A stretch of DNA of 64,000 nucleotides from Micromonospora sp. WMMD1082. GTDB taxonomy: Bacteria; Actinomycetota; Actinomycetes; Mycobacteriales; Micromonosporaceae. The stretch covers positions 5,907,001 to 5,971,000 of the forward strand of contig NZ_JARUBM010000002.1 of assembly GCF_029626175.1 (NCBI RefSeq), written 5' to 3'. Each line of letters opens with the position of its first letter. Position 1 is the first letter of the stretch. The position numbers and the translations under genes are program-made. Of this stretch, positions 61,766 through 64,000 are shown piece by piece. The notes under the pieces are model-generated. The model saw only the letters and a list, made by a program, of their open reading frames with translations, made no database searches and was not told the origin of the DNA.

Positions 61766-61861
61766 GCGGTAGGTCGGGGCCCGGTCAGGTCGTCGCGGGC
61801 GGTAGGTCGGGCCGGTCGGTCACCCCGGGCGGTAGGCCGGGCCCGGTCAGGTCACTCCCGG
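61766..61861. repeat. Three tandem 30-33-bp units near the end of the NB-ARC gene
   Basis: Units start GCGGTAGG and end GG: 61766-61798, 61799-61828 (shorter by 3), 61829-61861. The third overlaps the stop of the NB-ARC/TPR gene. It could be slippage-derived or a regulatory/transcript-end element. Confidence 0.8.
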
Positions 61862-64000
61862 GCGGGATTCGGGGGAGCGCTCGCCACCGAGGCGGGCATC
61901 CGCCACCCGCTGACCGTCCTCGTCGCCCGCCAACTCGCAGATTGCCGCCGCGTCCACCCAGTGGCGGCGGGCCTCGTCGTCGTCGCCGAGCGCCGCCGCC
62001 GCGTCACCCAGATGCAGCAGCGTCCGGCCCAGCCCGGCGTCCGGACGGCCGCCCTCGCGCAGCCGCCGGCTCTCGGCCAGCAGCCCGTACGCCTGGCGGG
62101 CCTGCCCCGGTGCCACGCCCAGCAGCGCCGCCCCCGCGTTGAGCAGCGCCGCCGCCCGGTTGGTCGGGTCGCCCACCGTCTCGTACTCGCGCAGCGCGGC
62201 CCGCCACGCCTGCGCCGCGTCGAGGTGCTCGCCCATCGCGGAGTGCACCAGCACGAGGTTGGTCAGCGCCGCCGCGTAGCCGCGCGAGTCACCGAGCGAG
62301 CGGAACGTGTTCGCCGCCCGTACCAGCAGGTCGTGGGCGGCCTCCAACTCGCCGCGCGCCAGCCTCGCCGCACCCAGCCCGAGATCGCTGAGCGCCTGAC
62401 CGGCCCGGTCGGCACCCGCGCGGTGCCGGCGCGACAGCTCCAGATGCTCCACCGCCTCGTCGGTGCGGCCGAGGTCGAGCAGGGCCAGGCCGAGATTCAT
62501 CCGCGCCTGCGCGGTGCCGCGCCGCCCCCGCCCGGCCACCGCGAGACTGAGCGCGGCCACCGCGCCGTACGGGTCGTGCCGGCGCCGCCGCAGCACCCCC
62601 AGCTCGTTGTGCGCCCAACCGGCGATCTCGGGCCGGTCCTGGGCGCTGGGATTGGCCAGCACGGTCTGGCACACCTCCTCCCACTCGTCCCGCCGCTCGA
62701 CGTGGGCGAGCCACCCGCACAGCGCCACGGCCAGCCGGAACCACCAGTCCCGCACCCGTCGCGGCAGCGCCTCCACCGCGCCGGCCGGCACCTTCACCAC
62801 CGCCAGCAGCAACTCCTGATGCAGGTCGAGCCAGCCGTACGGGTCGTCGTCGGGCAGCCGGTGATCCCGGTCGAGCACGCCGGCCATCCCCAGCCCGGCC
62901 ATGTGCTGCTCGGCCCGGCGGGCCAGGTGCCGGGTCAGCCGGGCCTGGACGGTGACCCGACGGTGCACCGGTTCGGCCTCCCGCAGGTGCATCCGGGCGT
63001 ACGCGGCGAGCAGCGGCCGGACCTCGTACCGGTCGCCGGGCGCGCCGACGACGAAGGCACCGTCGGCGAGTTCGTCCAGCAGGGCGGCGATCCGGTGCGG
63101 CCGGCGACCGGCGAGCGCGGCGATGGTCGCCCGGTCCAGCGGCACCGGGCTCAGCGACAGCAGCCGCCACAACCGGCGGGCCTGCCCACTCAGCGCGTGG
63201 TACGCGGTGTCGCGCGCGGTGACCAGCCCGGTCACCGGCGAGACGCCGACCCGCTGGTGCGGCGGCGTGTCGGCGGCGCGACGCAACGCGTGTAGCACGT
63301 CGGCGTGCCGCCAGCCGTGCTGCGCCGTACGCCGCCCGAGTTCCGTCACCGTGCGCGGCTGCCGCCCGCACAACTCCACGATGGTGCGCACGGCCGGGTC
63401 GGTGCGCGGGTCCGGGCGGTGCGGGCGCGCCACGGCCGTGGCCGCACCGGCGTCCGCGAACATCTCCACCGCGTCACCGACGTCCGGTTCGGCCAGCCAG
63501 TACGCCACCACCCCGTCCACCGCGGCGAGCCGGCCGGTGCCGGCGAGCAGCAGCCGGCAGTCCCGGGCGGTCGGCGGCAGCAGCGGCCGGACCTGGGCCG
63601 GACTGTCCACGTTGTCCAGCACCAGCAGCACCTTGCGGCCGTCGAGCTGGCCGCGCAGCTCGTCCGCGGCGTCGGCGAGGTCGTCCGGCCGGCCGGAGCG
63701 CGGGGCGGCGGTGCCGAGGATGCGGGCCAGCGCGGTCAGGACCTGCCTCGGCGAGCGGGCCCGGCCGCCCCGGCGCAGGTCGAGGTAGAACTGCCCGTCG
63801 GGGAAGTCCGTCCGGCTCAGGTTCGCCGCCTGGATGGTGCACCAGGACGTGCCGACGGCGCGCCGGCCCACCACCGCCACCGCGTGCTCCGGGGCGAGCA
63901 TGGCGACCACGGCCTCGGCCTGGCCCCGCCGGCCGGTGTATCCCGCCGGCCACGGCAGCGTGGGTGCGCTGCTGGTCGCCGCGGTCTCGCCGTCGTCGTC
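61847..64000 (-). CDS. NB-ARC/TPR protein, N-terminus beyond the window (partial)
   Basis: At least 717 residues are in view; the frame is open to the right edge. It starts within the NB-ARC entry motif (LPWPAGYTGRRGQAEAVVAM, compare the usual FTGR-x-x-E). The P-loop region is VVGRRAVGTSWCTIQAA: the Walker A lysine and the G-K-T of a normal P-loop are missing. Walker B KVLLVLDNVDSPAQVRPLLP is intact. The winged-helix ARC region (ALSGQARRLWRLLSLSPVPL) follows, and then about eight TPR-like repeats (AQARMNLGLALLDLGRTDEA; AAALTNLVLVHSAMGEHLDA; GRTLLHLGDAAAALGDDDEA). Proteins of this sort are SARP-less AfsR-like signal transducers; ATP hydrolysis is doubtful here. Confidence 0.82.
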   Translation of the reverse strand, partial: DDDGETAATSSAPTLPWPAGYTGRRGQAEAVVAMLAPEHAVAVVGRRAVGTSWCTIQAANLSRTDFPDGQFYLDLRRGGRARSPRQVLTALARILGTAAPRSGRPDDLADAADELRGQLDGRKVLLVLDNVDSPAQVRPLLPPTARDCRLLLAGTGRLAAVDGVVAYWLAEPDVGDAVEMFADAGAATAVARPHRPDPRTDPAVRTIVELCGRQPRTVTELGRRTAQHGWRHADVLHALRRAADTPPHQRVGVSPVTGLVTARDTAYHALSGQARRLWRLLSLSPVPLDRATIAALAGRRPHRIAALLDELADGAFVVGAPGDRYEVRPLLAAYARMHLREAEPVHRRVTVQARLTRHLARRAEQHMAGLGMAGVLDRDHRLPDDDPYGWLDLHQELLLAVVKVPAGAVEALPRRVRDWWFRLAVALCGWLAHVERRDEWEEVCQTVLANPSAQDRPEIAGWAHNELGVLRRRRHDPYGAVAALSLAVAGRGRRGTAQARMNLGLALLDLGRTDEAVEHLELSRRHRAGADRAGQALSDLGLGAARLARGELEAAHDLLVRAANTFRSLGDSRGYAAALTNLVLVHSAMGEHLDAAQAWRAALREYETVGDPTNRAAALLNAGAALLGVAPGQARQAYGLLAESRRLREGGRPDAGLGRTLLHLGDAAAALGDDDEARRHWVDAAAICELAGDEDGQRVADARLGGERSPESRPGVT

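Overview
The window is high-GC actinobacterial chromosome. Its G/C third-position bias, frequent GTG starts, 4-nt ATGA/GTGA gene overlaps, F420/LLM-type oxidoreductases, a class F sortase, FadR/TetR/MarR/LacI regulators and a lysine/alanine-rich histone-like protein fit Micromonosporaceae (Micromonospora-like). That assignment is an inference from gene style, because no rRNA or tRNA gene was seen. About 60 protein genes cover most of the sequence. I saw no insertion sequence, prophage or CRISPR array.

Layout. 1-706: end of a cstA-like peptide/pyruvate transporter with its small YbdD partner. 781-6216: the most unusual block. A membrane TrkA-N/RyR protein and a SLOG-fold protein on the + strand face, tail to tail, a - strand pair made of an EACC1-like protein and a caspase fused to a GH13 (trehalose-synthase-like) domain that has lost its catalytic residues. 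These are parts typical of nucleotide-signal-triggered bacterial conflict or cell-suicide systems. 6316-13312: a NarL/DesK two-component pair, two membrane proteins, a CBS-CBS-BON protein, a PHP hydrolase, a CoaD-like protein and hypotheticals. 13472-14557: VOC protein and Dps. 14591-23215: an aldonate/uronate catabolic cluster (FadR regulator; ABC importer; galactonate-type and mannonate-type dehydratases; KDPG-type aldolase; KDG-type kinase; gluconokinase). Sugar acids imported by the ABC system would be dehydrated, phosphorylated and split to pyruvate and glyceraldehyde-3-phosphate.

23448-31252: acyl-CoA ligase, SGNH hydrolase, a NmrA-like/TetR divergent pair with a clear palindromic operator, and a FadR-regulated sterol-desaturase/YhhN operon followed by a large Pro-rich secreted protein. 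31419-39163: GNAT, DNA polymerase IV with an SOS-like box, an M48 peptidase translationally coupled (apparent CTG start) to a 158-aa partner, an FMN glutamate-synthase-like enzyme and a Tat-exported PGRP amidase. 39361-46660: SDR, MFS exporter and TetR sharing identical-type operators, HxlR/F420-type reductase divergent pair, a pentapeptide-DinB_2 protein, and a secreted calcineurin-like phosphoesterase.

46793-55381: membrane proteins, methyltransferase, MFS, histone-like protein, class F sortase plus a secreted membrane-anchored protein, an orphan lycopene cyclase, SSAT-like acetyltransferase, RNase HI. 55444-64000: LacI regulator with a matching operator before a GNAT/arylamine-NAT/FMN-reductase run, an LLM-oxidoreductase-hemerythrin fusion divergent from a MarR regulator, an MBL-fold hydrolase and, running off the right edge, an NB-ARC/TPR protein with a degenerate P-loop.
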